From the NCBI GenBank assembly GCA_934047225.1, contig OW204010.1, positions 1-64,000 on the forward strand: a stretch of 64,000 nt of DNA, in the 5' to 3' direction. Under the pieces are notes generated by a model. The model made no database searches, was not told where the DNA came from, and was given only the letters and a program-made list of their open reading frames with translations. This document shows, piece after piece, positions 54,021 through 64,000 of the stretch. The position numbers were made by a program, and so were the translations under genes. The DNA comes from Ypsolopha sequella. Lineage: Eukaryota; Arthropoda; Insecta; Lepidoptera; Ypsolophidae. Numbering within the stretch: the stretch's first letter is position 1; every line of letters begins with the position of its first letter.

Positions 54021-55787
54021 TTTCAGATACTTCGATGGCGAAGTTAAAGTTACTGGCGGTTTAGTTATGTTCGAGGCATCTGAGGTTGTTAAGCGGTTTT
54101 TGGTGGAAGCCTCAGAGGAAGGAAGGAATTACTGAAATTAATAGACACTAGGAGAAAAAACAATGCACTCGTGTTAGAAATAGAACTGAAAATATCCAAA
54201 AATAACAGCACAATTTGCGCATCTGCAATGCCGATGCCTGCCTCATGCCTCCCTCCCTGGCTGGAAATCCTGGCTGGCTCTTGACCCTCGTTCATTAATT
54301 AACACTTTCGTCAGATTCTAACACTGACAGCAGGATAGCGTATATAATTTTTTACGCTTGTGACAGAGATAGCAATAGATACCGTGTCGCGGCCCTTAGT
54401 TTATGAACGCGCCCCTGTGTGGCTCAGTGTGGCCAGATGACAGACAAATATTACCCAGACAGAATCCCCCCAAAATTCTGGTTTTGAAAAAAAAACCCCC
54501 ACAAAAGAAAAAATATATGTTTCTTAATTCAGTTAAATTTTATGCTTTTTCCAAAATTACTGGATCAGCATATTGACACGCGTCGTCTGAAGTTCCGTAC
54601 ATTTTTTCTTAGTTAAACCTGTTTGGTATGATTGAACTTGGTTTCTAATTATTTTAAATTATAAACTTCAACCCAGAACTCTTAGAGAGTATTGCGTGGA
54701 TTTCCAGGTTGTTTCAAAGCATTCTGTTCATTAACTTACAATTGTCCAAAGCACGAATGTTATTTGCTTTTAAAAATCCCCCAATATTCTATTTTTTACG
54801 TCAGCCGCGCCGCGGGAAACAACTTTTATTTTTAAATATTTTAACGGTTCTGGATTCTGAATGATCATTTTTCGGCAGGAAAAAAATAATTGAGAAATGT
54901 ATATGTATCCTTTTCAGGGAATGTAAAATAGATCCCTCGTCTGCGTCTCTAGAATATGTGCAAAATGTTAATTTAACAAAATTAGTGACTGAAATAACAA
55001 ATATTTCAGAAAGTACTGTAACAAGAATTATAAATGAGTAAAATAAACAAAAAAGCGGCGCCGTTCACTTTAAATCAGAAAAATTAACCGATATAAGAAG
55101 GATATAAGGCTAAATGTGCGTTGAATTGAACAGGACAAATGTAAAAAAATAAACGTCACACACATCACAGTCACACTAAAATTAAAACAGCTGGTTGGAA
55201 AAAAGGCCGCGAAGATGTGATGGCATCGTTTTTTTGTTTTATTGAAAAAATTGTGCATTTTGGGTGTTTTGATCAACAATAGTGATAGAATATTGTGAAT
55301 TAAAATTGCCGTAACCTGTGTAGTGTGTTGTTCAATGGAACAAAAGTTCGGGCTGTGCCTTTTCGTGTGTTTTTTCTAACCCTGTTGTATTTGCGTTATA
55401 AGGCTATCATTATAGCGGAAACGACAGGACAGACCTTTCAGATGATCCTCAACAGAAGAGGATAGTGCATATAAACAGATAATAACTATACCGACAGACA
55501 TGGCTGTATGGGCTAAGATCCTTTTGCTTTTCCACTTAGTGGGAAAATCGTAGAAAGAGGGGAAAATGAAACGAAAAAAAAAAAAAATCTTAGATACCTT
55601 TGCCTGTCCAAAAATGGGACAAATCGAGGAAAAAAAAAAAAAAAAAAAAAAAAATAGCAGCTGTTCTGTTTCTCCCGTCATTGACGGGCCGTCAAGATAA
55701 ACGCAAATACAAGAATTTTGTGATTTTTGGCTACAAATCGCAATATTTCAGAATCCATTGAATTTCAGAATTTATCAGAATCGAAAA
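54021..55787. promoter_or_regulatory. Shared 5' region between head-to-head genes
   Basis: About 1.77 kb separates the two ATGs. The 300 bp next to exon A are moderately GC-rich and probably hold its 5' UTR. 54930-55041 translates as LTKLVTEITNISESTVTRI, like the helix-turn-helix of a transposase, and is a small remnant. 55383-55712 is bounded by GTATTTGCGTT and AACGCAAATAC and is probably a MITE. A poly-A of about 27 lies at 55629-55655. No TATA box stands out. Confidence 0.4.
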
Positions 55788-55849
55788 ATGCTAGCTAATA
55801 CTGTAAGGAAAGTTAATTCCGCGGCAAAAAGAGGTTCTCCGATTTTAAG
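55788..55849 (+). CDS. NDUFAF3: NDUFAF3 exon 1 (coding part)
   Basis: Encodes MLANTVRKVNSAAKRGSPIL, a likely mitochondrial targeting start. Donor GTTAGT at 55850. Leaves in phase 2. Confidence 0.82.
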
Positions 55850-58800
55850 GTTAGTTTGTTTATATTATCATATCATCTACAGTTTTTGCATTGTACCTAA
55901 TTTATTCACCTGCAGTTATGCTAAAACTACACTAGCTTGGTTCCGTTCTAGAGAGAAACCTGTGCTAGGAAGTGGCTGTGTAAATAGAACAGAATGGTCT
56001 GTTTACATAATGTATTTTCTTTCATTGACACTTATTTATGTAATGATATTCCAGTGCTATCCGTACCAAGGCAGCGTACCAGGGTGAGGGCAAGACAACG
56101 GTGCGAGTCATCAACCAGGAGACAGACTTGGGGCTCATGATAGACTCGTATGCCACTGTAAGTTCATGTCAGTCGTTGCTGGCTGGCTGGTTGCCTCTCT
56201 GTGCATTCGCCCACCTTCTGACATCTTGTTTAGCCAAGTGTTCTGTATATCTCCACTTCAAAGCTGTTGCCTTTCCATTATGGATTGTTGCGTTAAAATT
56301 GTTGGTTCGACCATTGGCGGATACAGGGGGGCTATGCCCCCCCAAAACAGCACGAATTCCATACATTTGTATTAACTTTGTAGTGTACTGGACATAGAGG
56401 GTAGTTTATACATGTCGGTGCATAATGTGGAGGTAGATGAAAATATGTAGTGTACTGGACATAGAGGGTAGTTTATACATGTCAGTGCATAATGTGGAGG
56501 TAGATGAACATATGTAGTGTACTGGACATAGAGGGTAGTTTATACATGTCAGTGCATAATGTGGAGGTAGATGAACATATGTAGTGTACTGGACATAGAG
56601 GGTAGTTTATACATGTCAGTGCATAATGTGGAGGTAGATGAACATATGTAGTGTACTGGACATAGAGGGTAGTTTATACATGTCAGTGCATAATGTGGAG
56701 GTAGATGAACATATGTAGTGTACTGGACATAGAGGGTAGTTTATACATGTCAGTGCATAATGTGGAGGTAGATGAACATATGTAGTGTACTGGACATAGA
56801 GGGTAGTTTATACATGTCAGTGCATAATGTGGAGGTAGATGAACATATGTAGTGTACTGGACATAGAGGGTAGTTTATACATGTCAGTGCATAATGTGGA
56901 GGTAGATGAACATATGTAGTGTACTGGACATAGAGGGTAGTTTATACATGTCAGTGCATAATGTGGAGGTAGATGAAAATATGTAGTGTACTGGACATAG
57001 AGGGTAGTTTATACATGTCAGTGCATAATGTGGAGGTAGATGAACATCACCAGTCTGGCTTGTGTCAACCACCTAACGTGTGCTACTCATCAAGACTGAG
57101 ACTATATTTGTGAGTATATAATAAACTTTTTAATTTTATTCAGGTGCACTTTTACACAGCATATAAGGTATAGATAGGTTTATAAGTATATAAGTTTAGA
57201 AATAGGTTTGCTAAAAGTGCCTAAAAGTGCCTAAAGGCGCCTAAAAATTTTCTTTTCACTTCATAATAAATCTTGCCAGAATAGCCCCCCCAAAATGAAA
57301 TCCTGGTTCTGCCCTTGGCTCGTACAATATGTTTATTTTACTATGATAGTATTATATCGTCACCTTGGCTTAGAGGGACAAATAAATAACTAACAACTCA
57401 AAATTCCAAGATAATCACAATTTAGTGTTCTTTTTTTCGTAAAAAAATTCATATCTCCGTTATTAAGAGAGCTAAAATTCTAGTTTTTAGGGTTCCGTAG
57501 TACTTAAAATCTACAATTTGATATCGGTATTGTATTTTTACGGTTAATATTTTTTATTTTCGTCACTTTCATTATGAAAATATTTTGAACAATTTCAAAT
57601 TTTACATGTTTTTACATGTGGGAAAATGAATGCTATTTTTGTGTAAAATTTCAATCCTTTATCTTTAACGGAGCTTTAACAGTTATGAGGCTGTGACATA
57701 CGGATGGACAGATGGACAACGGAGTCTCATCAATAAGGTTCCTTTTATACCTTTTAGGTACTACAGAACCCTAAAAAATTACAAAATTAAGTTCACCATC
57801 CACGATACAGAACCCTAGGTACGCGAGTCTGACTCGCACTTGGCCGGTTTTTTTATATTTTGTGGACTTAAGTACATTTAAGTACATTTTATAATATTGG
57901 AGAATAATTTCCTATATCCATGATTTGGCCTATATTTATTTTTGACAAAATACTTTTCCAAAATTGTGCCCAGTTATTTAGTTTAACATGTTTGTTATTC
58001 AATTCTGCCGTTCAATAAAGTAGAGATTGTGACTATTTTTTATGATTTAAGTAGGCTTATTTATGTTTGACAATCCTATTTCTGTAGGAACAAAACCTAC
58101 AGAAATAGGATTGTCAATCATGGAAACAGACTTGCTCAGGGTCCAAGCGAACCACTCCAAACAAGACGCCTGAAAAGGCAGCACACATGGGACAACTTAT
58201 AATATAATATAAATAATGAAGGCAACCCGACACTGGGAGGGCATGCCTAACAAGCCTCTAATTACCCTTAAAAAAACTACTCATGGTTTTAAAACCGATT
58301 GCAAGTTAGCAAAACAAAGAAAAAAAAAATACATGTATATAATATATGCTTGCCATTTTAATGGACCTTTTCTGGTTCTTAGAATGATTTTAGAATTATA
58401 TTATATTAAACTAATGTTTAATTCAGAGCTATTCTATAATTTAAATATATCACTAGGGAGCTAATTAACATACATAGTCTTTTTATAGTTGTATTTATAG
58501 AAGTCTCCTCACCTGGAGACCCCCTCCAAGTAATTCGGGGAGAGTAAGAGAACATACCGTACGAGGCCGACCGCTCCTATCTCGATCTTACCGTACACTT
58601 ACCGTGTGACAGGACTTATGATAAGGCTGTATAAGATTCGGCACCTAACCTTGAATTATGATGTTACTGTTTCAGTATGGGTTCAGACTAAACAACGGGA
58701 TCACAGTTCTCGGACCGATGGCTATTTTCTCAAGGTAAGACGGGGTATAGATGAATTATGATGTTACTGTTTCAGTATGGGTTCAGACTAAACAACGGGA

Positions 58801-61800
58801 TCACAGTTCTCGGACCGATGGCTATTTTCTCAAGGTAAGACGGGGTATAGATGAATTATGATGTTACTGTTTCAGTATGGGTTCAGACTAAACAACGGGA
58901 TCACAGTTCTCGGACCGATGGCTATTTTCTCAAGGTAAGACGGGGTATAGATGAATTATGATGTTACTGTTTCAGTATGGGTTCAGACTAAACAACGGGA
59001 TCACAGTTCTCGGACCGATGGCTATTTTCTCAAGGTAAGACGGGGTATAGATGAATTATGATGTTACTGTTTCAGTATGGGTTCAGACTAAACAACGGGA
59101 TCACAGTTCTCGGACCGATGGCTATTTTCTCAAGGTAAGACGGGGTATAGATGAATCGGGTGATATGATATCCTAACAATGTGTAAACACCATAAAACGT
59201 AAATTACAATTTGTTACTTCTGTAGTTCGAGCAGTTTAAGTACTCAATCACTTATCTGGAGGTAGCGAGTTTAAACTCTGTTGGAGCATACTTGTGTTCG
59301 GTCTCCGAGCTTCGGAAGGTGGGTCCATTTGTGCCCGTTAAGGTGGGTCCATTTGTGCCCGAAGTACGACGATAGAGCTCACCATGTAGGATGTAATAAT
59401 TGGAGGTGAATCATGTATAATGAGATGAGCCTATTTCATACAATAAATTTTTTATGAAAATCAATTCCGTTTAAAAAGCTAAAACCAGTAGTAAAATTAC
59501 TTTTTAATATCTCAAAAAATTACGAAGTTATTGGCAATCAAAGTGAGCTAAACGGCATGTATCGTGACGTCATCTGACACGATTTCATACTAAAAGTGAT
59601 GAATATCGCTATCGCTAACTTCGGTAATAAATAAAAAATTACAAATTTATAAGAAAAATCAAAAAGTATTCTGCTTTGCTATAACTAATTAATCAGTTAC
59701 TATAAAAAATAATAATAATATGCCAACCTGGCATAGAAAAACAAATAATAAGAGAATGGGAAGTTATGGGGGAGGCCTTTGTTCAGGAAGGGGCAGCTGA
59801 GAATTTAAATTGAATTTTATAATGTTGTTAATAACAGGTATAAGTAAATAACAGTTGCGACGCATGAAATAATAAATAATAAAAAAATTATAACCTTTAA
59901 AAGAATAAACTTTTTAAGATGCATGAAATTATTAAAAAATATTATCAATTTGAATGCAAACTTATAACAGAATTATAATTTAAAAATATGTGTACATAAT
60001 AAAATATAATTAATGTATTTAATGAAGAAATTATATTATAAAAACTTTGTCGTTTTTTACATAAAAATGCAATAAACTAATGTTAAACTACCTGCTCAGA
60101 AATAAAGGCTGTTTTTTTTTATTTTATTTTATTTATAAAAAGTATTGTAATATTTCACATCAGGAGACGTGTTCAATTGTCCGCATTTCAGTCTATTTTG
60201 CAAAACACTTGACACCCACTTTTGGGGTTTACAGTATAATGTCCAGCACTCGTAGCACAGTGTTTAATCGCGCGCGACGCCACTTAGTTGAATCACAAGT
60301 GCGAGGAGAGTGACACGATGATTTTTGCGATTGAACAGTATGTCGCGCTCCTCGCACCTGTGATTCAACTAAGTGGCATCGCGTGTCATTAAACACTGTG
60401 CTACGAGGCCTGATGGTGAATTAGAATGTTATTTGTGTGTGTACAGGACAGTATTTTCGTGGCAGGTGAAGACAGCTGCGGATGTGACGCCAGAGTCGCT
60501 GAGGTTCTTCAAATTGTTGGACCCTAAGATAGACCTACTTGTTAGTATACCTATTACGTACACGTCCGCTAACGGTGGCGGGTGTTGTATACCTATTACG
60601 TACACGTCCGCTAACGGTGGCGGGTGTTGTATACCTATTACGTACACGTCCGCTAACGGTGGCGGGTGTTGTATACCTATTACGTACACGTCCGCTAACG
60701 GTGCCGGGTGTTGTATACCTATTACGTACACGTCCGCTAACGGTGGCGGGTGTTGTATACCTATTACGTACACGTCCGCTAACGGTGGCGGGTGTTGTAT
60801 ACCTATTACGTACACGTCCGCTAACGGTGGCGGGTGTTGTATACCTATTACCTACACGTCCGCTAACGGTGGTGGCGGGTGTTAGTATAGTCACTGATGC
60901 GGACACTAAAATAGTGTTTGTCATGTTCAACAGCCTTACATCAGTGCAGCAATGATTTTGGCAGCGTAGACGTTAAAATGACAAATAGCCTGTACGTTGT
61001 AAATAGCATCATAAATTATTTGTGCGGCTCGATGCTTGCATCGATTCTTGTTAAAGTCATATTAAATGGTTGTTTATATTTATAACTCTATACAACCCGC
61101 TGCACAAGTCATCGCTGCAGCGATGCAAGGCTGTTGCATCTCTAATGACATAAAATAGAAGAACGTTAGTGTAGGGAAATTGTTAATTTCTCAAGGTCGG
61201 ACCCAGGGTCGGGGGGGGGGGGGGGGGGTGTCATGTGACTTGGGCCAAAACTAGACAAGTAATAGCAGGCGAAACGTTGATCACTCTGTCGAGGGAATTG
61301 CTTAAAAACCTACGGAAGTCGGTAACGGACGAATGACGGATACTATGATACTACGAAACCGTCTGTAACCACTCTCCTCTCCTGGTACGTTCTGATGACG
61401 TCACGAGGAGCCGCAGTAATCAGTGGTTTTAGTTTTAGTCAGTTTACGTCACTCAGGGAGGCTATCTTGCTTACGTCTAACATCTACATGGTATAAAATG
61501 TTCCAGGTGATGGGTCTGGACACTCAGCAACGTGACATAGTGTCTCAGGTGTTACAGGCAGCTCGCGCCAACAAGCTCAACGTTGAGGTGTTGCCGACGG
61601 AGCACGCCGCATCCACCTTCAACTTCTTGAACGCGGAGGGCAGGTGAGTAACCTTGGAAAACGGAGCAAAGATTGAATAAACGCAGGCGGAAGCGCTAGT
61701 TTATCATATTTGTGTTGTTATTGTTTACATCCCAGTTGTAACATAAATATATGTACTGTGTCGCCAGGTCTGTGGCCGCAGCGCTCATCCCTGTTGTAAC

Positions 61801-63442
61801 ATAAATATATGTACTGTGTCGCCAGGTCTGTGGCCGCAGCGCTCATCCCTGTTGTAACATAAATATATGTACTGTGTCGCCAGGTCTGTGGCCGCAGCGC
61901 TCATCCCTGTTGTAACATAAATATATGTACTGTGTCGCTAGGTCTGTGGCCGCAGCGCTCATCCCTGTTGTAACATAAATATATGTACTGTGTCGTTAGG
62001 TCTGTGGCCGCAGCGCTCATCCCTGTTGTAACATAAATATATGTACTGTGTTGCCAGGTCTGTGGCCGCAGCGCTCATCCCTGTTGTAACATAAATATAT
62101 GTACTGTGCCGCTAGGTCTGTGGCCGCAGCGCTCATCCCTGTTGTAACATAAATATATGTACTGTGTCGCCAGGTCTGTGGCCGCAGCGCTCATCCCTGT
62201 TGTAACATAAATATATGTACTGTGTCGCTAGGTCTGTGGCCGCAGCGCTCATCCCTGTTGTAACATAAATATATGTACTGTGTCGCTAGGTCTGTGGCCG
62301 CAGCGCTCATCCCTGTTGTAACATAAATATATGTACTGTGTCGCTAGGTCTGTGGCCGCAGCGCTCATCCCTGTTGTAACATAAATATATGTACTGTGCC
62401 GCTAGGTCTGTGGCCGCAGCGCTCATCCCTGTTGTAACATAAATATATGTACTGTGTTGCCAGGTCTGTGGCCGCAGCGCTCATCCCTGTTGTAACATAA
62501 ATATATGTACTGTGTCGCTAGGTCTGTGGCCGCAGCGCTCATCCCTGTTGTAACATAAATATATGTACTGTGTCGCTAGGTCTGTGGCCGCAGCGCTCAT
62601 CCCTGTTGTAACATAAATATATGTACTGTGTTGCCAGGTCTGTGGCCGCAGCGCTCATCCCTGTTGTAACATAAATATATGTACTGTGCCGCTAGGTCTG
62701 TGGCCGCAGCGCTCATCCCTGTTGTAACATAAATATATGTACTGTGTCGCCAGGTCTGTGGCCGCAGCGCTCATCCCTGTTGTAATATAAATATATGTAC
62801 TGTGTCGCCAGGTCTGTGGCCGCAGCGCTCATCCCTGTTGTAACATAAATATATGTACTGTGTCGCCAGGTCTGTGGCCGCAGCGCTCATCCCTGTTGTA
62901 ACATAAATATATGTACTGTGTCGCCAGGTCTGTGGCCGCAGCGCTCATCGCTGTTGTAACATAAATATATGTACTGTGTCGCCAGGTCTGTGGCCGCAGC
63001 GCTCATCCCTGTTGTAACATAAATATATGCACTGTGTCGCCAGGTCTATGGTCGCAGCGCTCATCCCTGTTGTAACATAAATATATGTACTGTGTCGCCA
63101 GGTCTGTGGCCGCAGCGCTCATCCCTGTTGTAACATAAATATATGCACTGTGTCGCCAGGTCTATGGTCGCAGCGCTCATCCCTGTTGTAACATAAATAT
63201 ATGTACTGTGTCGCCAGGTCTGTGGCCGCAGCGCTCATCCCTGTTGTAACATAAATATATGTACTGTGTCGCCAGGTCTGTGGCCGCAGCGCTCGTCTCT
63301 GTTGTAACATAAATATATGTACTGTGTCACCAGGTCTGTGGCCGCAGCGCTCATCCCTCCGCACAGCATCGAAATGAACGAGAACGACATGCTACAGTCC
63401 AAACTGCACTACGAAGATGTCTATAATAAAACCTTAGTGTAA
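55788..63442 (+). CDS. NDUFAF3: NDUFAF3, mitochondrial complex I assembly factor (gene span)
   Basis: Coding exons: 55788-55849, 56055-56157, exon 3 (59 nt, five identical copies at 58676-59134), 60447-60540, 61507-61643 and 63334-63442. All junctions are GT-AG, the phases agree, and the 564 nt give 187 residues (human about 184). NDUFAF3 has the Mth938 fold and works in the mitochondrion with NDUFAF4 to build the Q module of complex I. Landmarks: GLMIDSYATYGFRLNNGI, VLGPMAIFSR, KLLDPKIDLLVMGLD, NVEVLPTEHAASTFNFLNAE, ALIPPHS. The N-terminus is basic with Ser and Ala, fitting a targeting signal. The ATG has A at -3. Tandem arrays lie in introns 2, 4 and 5, over exon 3, across the exon 6 acceptor and beyond the stop. 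Confidence 0.93.
56055..56157 (+). CDS. NDUFAF3: NDUFAF3 exon 2
   Basis: Acceptor GATATTCCAG ending 56054, donor GTAAGT at 56158. Encodes AIRTKAAYQGEGKTTVRVIN, then QETDLGLMIDSYAT. Ends in phase 0. Confidence 0.92.
56379..57047. repeat. 67-bp minisatellite in NDUFAF3 intron 2, 10 copies
   Basis: The unit begins TGTAGTGTACTGGACATAGA and includes CATAATGTGGAGGTAGATGA. Nearly identical copies (one GTCGGTG, two GAAAATA). Confidence 0.95.
57048..57489. other. Intron 2 sequence, retroposon debris
   Basis: Contains TAGCCCCCCCAAAATGAAAT, partly matching CTATGCCCCCCCAAAACAGC at 56331. Otherwise nothing recognised. Confidence 0.4.
57490..57855 (+). mobile_element. Lepidopteran interspersed repeat
   Basis: Starts at TTTTTAGGGTTCCGTAGTAC and ends with GAGTCTGACTCGCACTTGGC and CGG then a T run. 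This arrangement, with an inner GGTACTACAGAACCCTAA, is that of a very common non-autonomous repeat in moth and butterfly genomes. No coding capacity. Confidence 0.75.
57856..58651. other. Rest of intron 2
   Basis: Has an inverted pair CAATCCTATTTCTGTAGG at 58071-58117. An 82-codon frame at 58216-58464 has no recognisable domain. Confidence 0.45.
58652..59156 (+). repeat. NDUFAF3: NDUFAF3 exon 3 in a 100-bp tandem array, 5 copies
   Basis: The 59-nt exon occurs at 58676-58734, 58776-58834, 58876-58934, 58976-59034 and 59076-59134, each with acceptor GTTACTGTTTCAG and donor GTAAGA. The 41-nt stretches between are also identical. Each exon encodes YGFRLNNGITVLGPMAIFS plus two bases. Because 59 is not a multiple of three, only one copy can be included: joining two gives a stop 6 codons into the second, and reading through a donor gives TAA at once. 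TGAAT flanks the array at both ends, suggesting duplication by microhomology. Confidence 0.95.
59225..59400 (+). mobile_element. SINE fragment
   Basis: TCCATTTGTGCCCGAAGTAC and GAGCTCACCATG match the inverse of the SINE body at 48080-48150. An AAGGTGGGTCCATTTGTGCC segment is doubled. Confidence 0.5.
59401..60246. other. AT-rich intron 3 sequence
   Basis: No supported frame or repeat. Many A/T runs. Confidence 0.5.
60247..60404. mobile_element. MITE just before NDUFAF3 exon 4
   Basis: Ends CTCGTAGCACAGTGTTTAAT and its inverse (TTAAACACTGTGCTACGAG), arms of about 60 bp including GCCACTTAGTTGAATCAC. It lies about 40 bp from the exon 4 acceptor, so the branch point must be in the short remaining stretch. 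Confidence 0.82.
60447..60540 (+). CDS. NDUFAF3: NDUFAF3 exon 4
   Basis: Acceptor GTGTGTACAG ending 60446, donor GTTAGT at 60541. Encodes TVFSWQVKTAADVTPESLRF, then FKLLDPKIDLL. Leaves in phase 0. Confidence 0.92.
60541..60888. repeat. 42-bp minisatellite starting at the exon 4 donor, 8 copies
   Basis: The unit is GTATACCTATTACGTACACG plus TCCGCTAACGGTGGCGGGTGTT. The first copy begins with the donor itself (GTTAGTATACC); internal copies have GTTGTATACC, and the end again has GTTAGTATAG. As 42 is a multiple of three, intron retention would add 14-residue repeats. Confidence 0.95.
60889..61506. other. Rest of intron 4
   Basis: A G(18) run lies near 61211-61228. No supported gene or repeat. 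Confidence 0.5.
61507..61643 (+). CDS. NDUFAF3: NDUFAF3 exon 5
   Basis: Acceptor ATGTTCCAG ending 61506, donor GTGAGT at 61644. Encodes VMGLDTQQRDIVSQVLQAAR and NVEVLPTEHAASTFNFLNAE, the most conserved part of the family. Leaves in phase 2. Confidence 0.94.
61728..63357 (+). repeat. NDUFAF3: 58-bp array carrying the NDUFAF3 exon 6 acceptor, 28 copies
   Basis: Exon-like starts lie every 58 bp from 61768 to 63334 (27 exact periods). Each unit has ATATATGTACTGTGTCGCCAG followed by the first 25 bases of exon 6 (GTCTGTGGCCGCAGCGCTCA plus TCCCT). All 28 acceptors end in CAG or TAG. In every copy but the last the frame continues into GTTGTAACATAA and stops after VVT. CATCCC occurs at both array ends (61728-61733 and 63352-63357), suggesting a microhomology-driven start. 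Confidence 0.95.
63334..63442 (+). CDS. NDUFAF3: NDUFAF3 exon 6 (last)
   Basis: Acceptor TGTGTCACCAG ending 63333. Encodes SVAAALIPPHSIEMNENDML and a C-terminal tail ending NKTLV, stop TAA at 63440-63442. It is the only one of 28 acceptors followed by this C-terminus. Confidence 0.93.
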
Positions 63443-63465
63443 CTCACACGAGTATAGTTGGGACC

Positions 63466-64000
63466 AAGAAGTTTATATAATCCAGTGGCCAGCTAGCCAG
63501 ATTTAAGTTTATATAATCCAGTGGCCAGCTAGGCAGATTTAAGTTTATATAATCCACTGTCCAGCTAGCCAGATTTAAGTTTATATAATCCACTGTCCAG
63601 CTAGCCAGATTTAAGTTTATATATTCCAGTGGCCAGCTAGCCAGATTTAAGTTTATATAATCCACTGTCCAGATAGCCAGATTTAAGTTTATATAATCCA
63701 GTGGCCAGCTAGCCAGATTTAAGTTTATATAATCCAGTGGAGAGCTAGCCAGATTTAAGTTTATATAATCCAGTGGCCAGCTAGCCAGATTTAAGTTTAT
63801 ATAATCCAGTGGAGAGCTAGCCAGATTTAAGTTTATATAATCCAGTGGAGAGCTAGCCAGATTTAAGTTTATATAATCCAGTGGCCAGCTAGCCAGATTT
63901 AAGTTTATATAATCCAGTGGCCAGCTAGCCAGATTTAAGTTTATATAATCCATTGGCCAGCTAGCCAGATTTAAGTTTATATAATCCATTGGCCAGCTAG
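63466..64000. repeat. 36-bp minisatellite after NDUFAF3, about 15 copies
   Basis: The unit is TAATCCAGTGGCCAGCTAGC plus CAGATTTAAGTTTATA, starting 24 bp after the stop codon and running off the window. Variants CACTGTCC and AGTGGAGAG. Probably transcribed as 3' UTR; no AATAAA was seen before it. Confidence 0.95.

Noticed and set aside
60373..60885. 170-codon frame with a 14-residue repeat
   Set aside because: Its middle is NDUFAF3 exon 4 read in frame into the intronic 42-bp array. The real product is spliced at 60540.

Overview
This is insect nuclear DNA, most likely from a moth or butterfly. It is AT-rich and has intron-bearing genes. It carries a lepidopteran-type interspersed repeat whose arm reads GACTCGCACTTGGCCGG (57490-57855), RTE-type LINE remnants, tRNA-derived SINEs, TA-flanked MITEs, and Penelope, BEL/Pao and Ty3/Gypsy elements. 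There are no bacterial operons, CRISPR arrays or complete tRNA genes. By my tally about 18 kb, more than a quarter of the window, is tandem repeat, in over twenty unrelated arrays with units of 8 to 100 bp.

Two host genes could be rebuilt exon by exon, and neither shows as one long open frame. On the plus strand, 55788-63442 encodes NDUFAF3, a mitochondrial complex I assembly factor (six exons, 187 residues). On the minus strand, 54020 down to about 9285 fits a divergent SLC10A7-like membrane transporter: six phase-compatible exons spread over 45 kb, with a GC donor on the first intron and an in-frame TGA in the candidate last exon. The two genes are head to head, with about 1.8 kb between their ATGs.

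Layout: 1-5065, head-to-tail Penelope-like elements; 5066-8752, minisatellites, a SINE whose tRNA head has expanded into a 27-bp array, and a MITE; 9029-16648, candidate last transporter exon, LINE debris and two unrelated 71-bp arrays; 16649-20560, exon E, RTE fragment, MITE and retroposon; 20565-29975, an octamer array split by a young BEL/Pao element; 30372-33110, exon D and a three-level nest of insertions; 33137-40170, a 38-bp array split by a young Gypsy element; 40752-46434, exons C and B with their intron almost filled by a 54-bp array; 46435-53842, MITEs, SINEs and small arrays; 53843-55787, exon A and the shared 5' region; 55788-64000, NDUFAF3 with arrays in or next to most of its parts.

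The most unusual theme is that several minisatellites are made of gene parts with splice sites. NDUFAF3 exon 3 is present five times in an exact 100-bp array. The acceptor and first 25 coding bases of NDUFAF3 exon 6 are repeated 28 times at an exact 58-bp period. The acceptor and start of transporter exon B are repeated four times. Only one exon 3 copy, and only the last exon 6 acceptor, keep the NDUFAF3 frame intact. A second notable feature is in the BEL/Pao element: gag and pol share one frame, separated only by a TGA in the context TGA-CTA inside a perfect 11-bp hairpin, which looks like a stop-codon readthrough signal.
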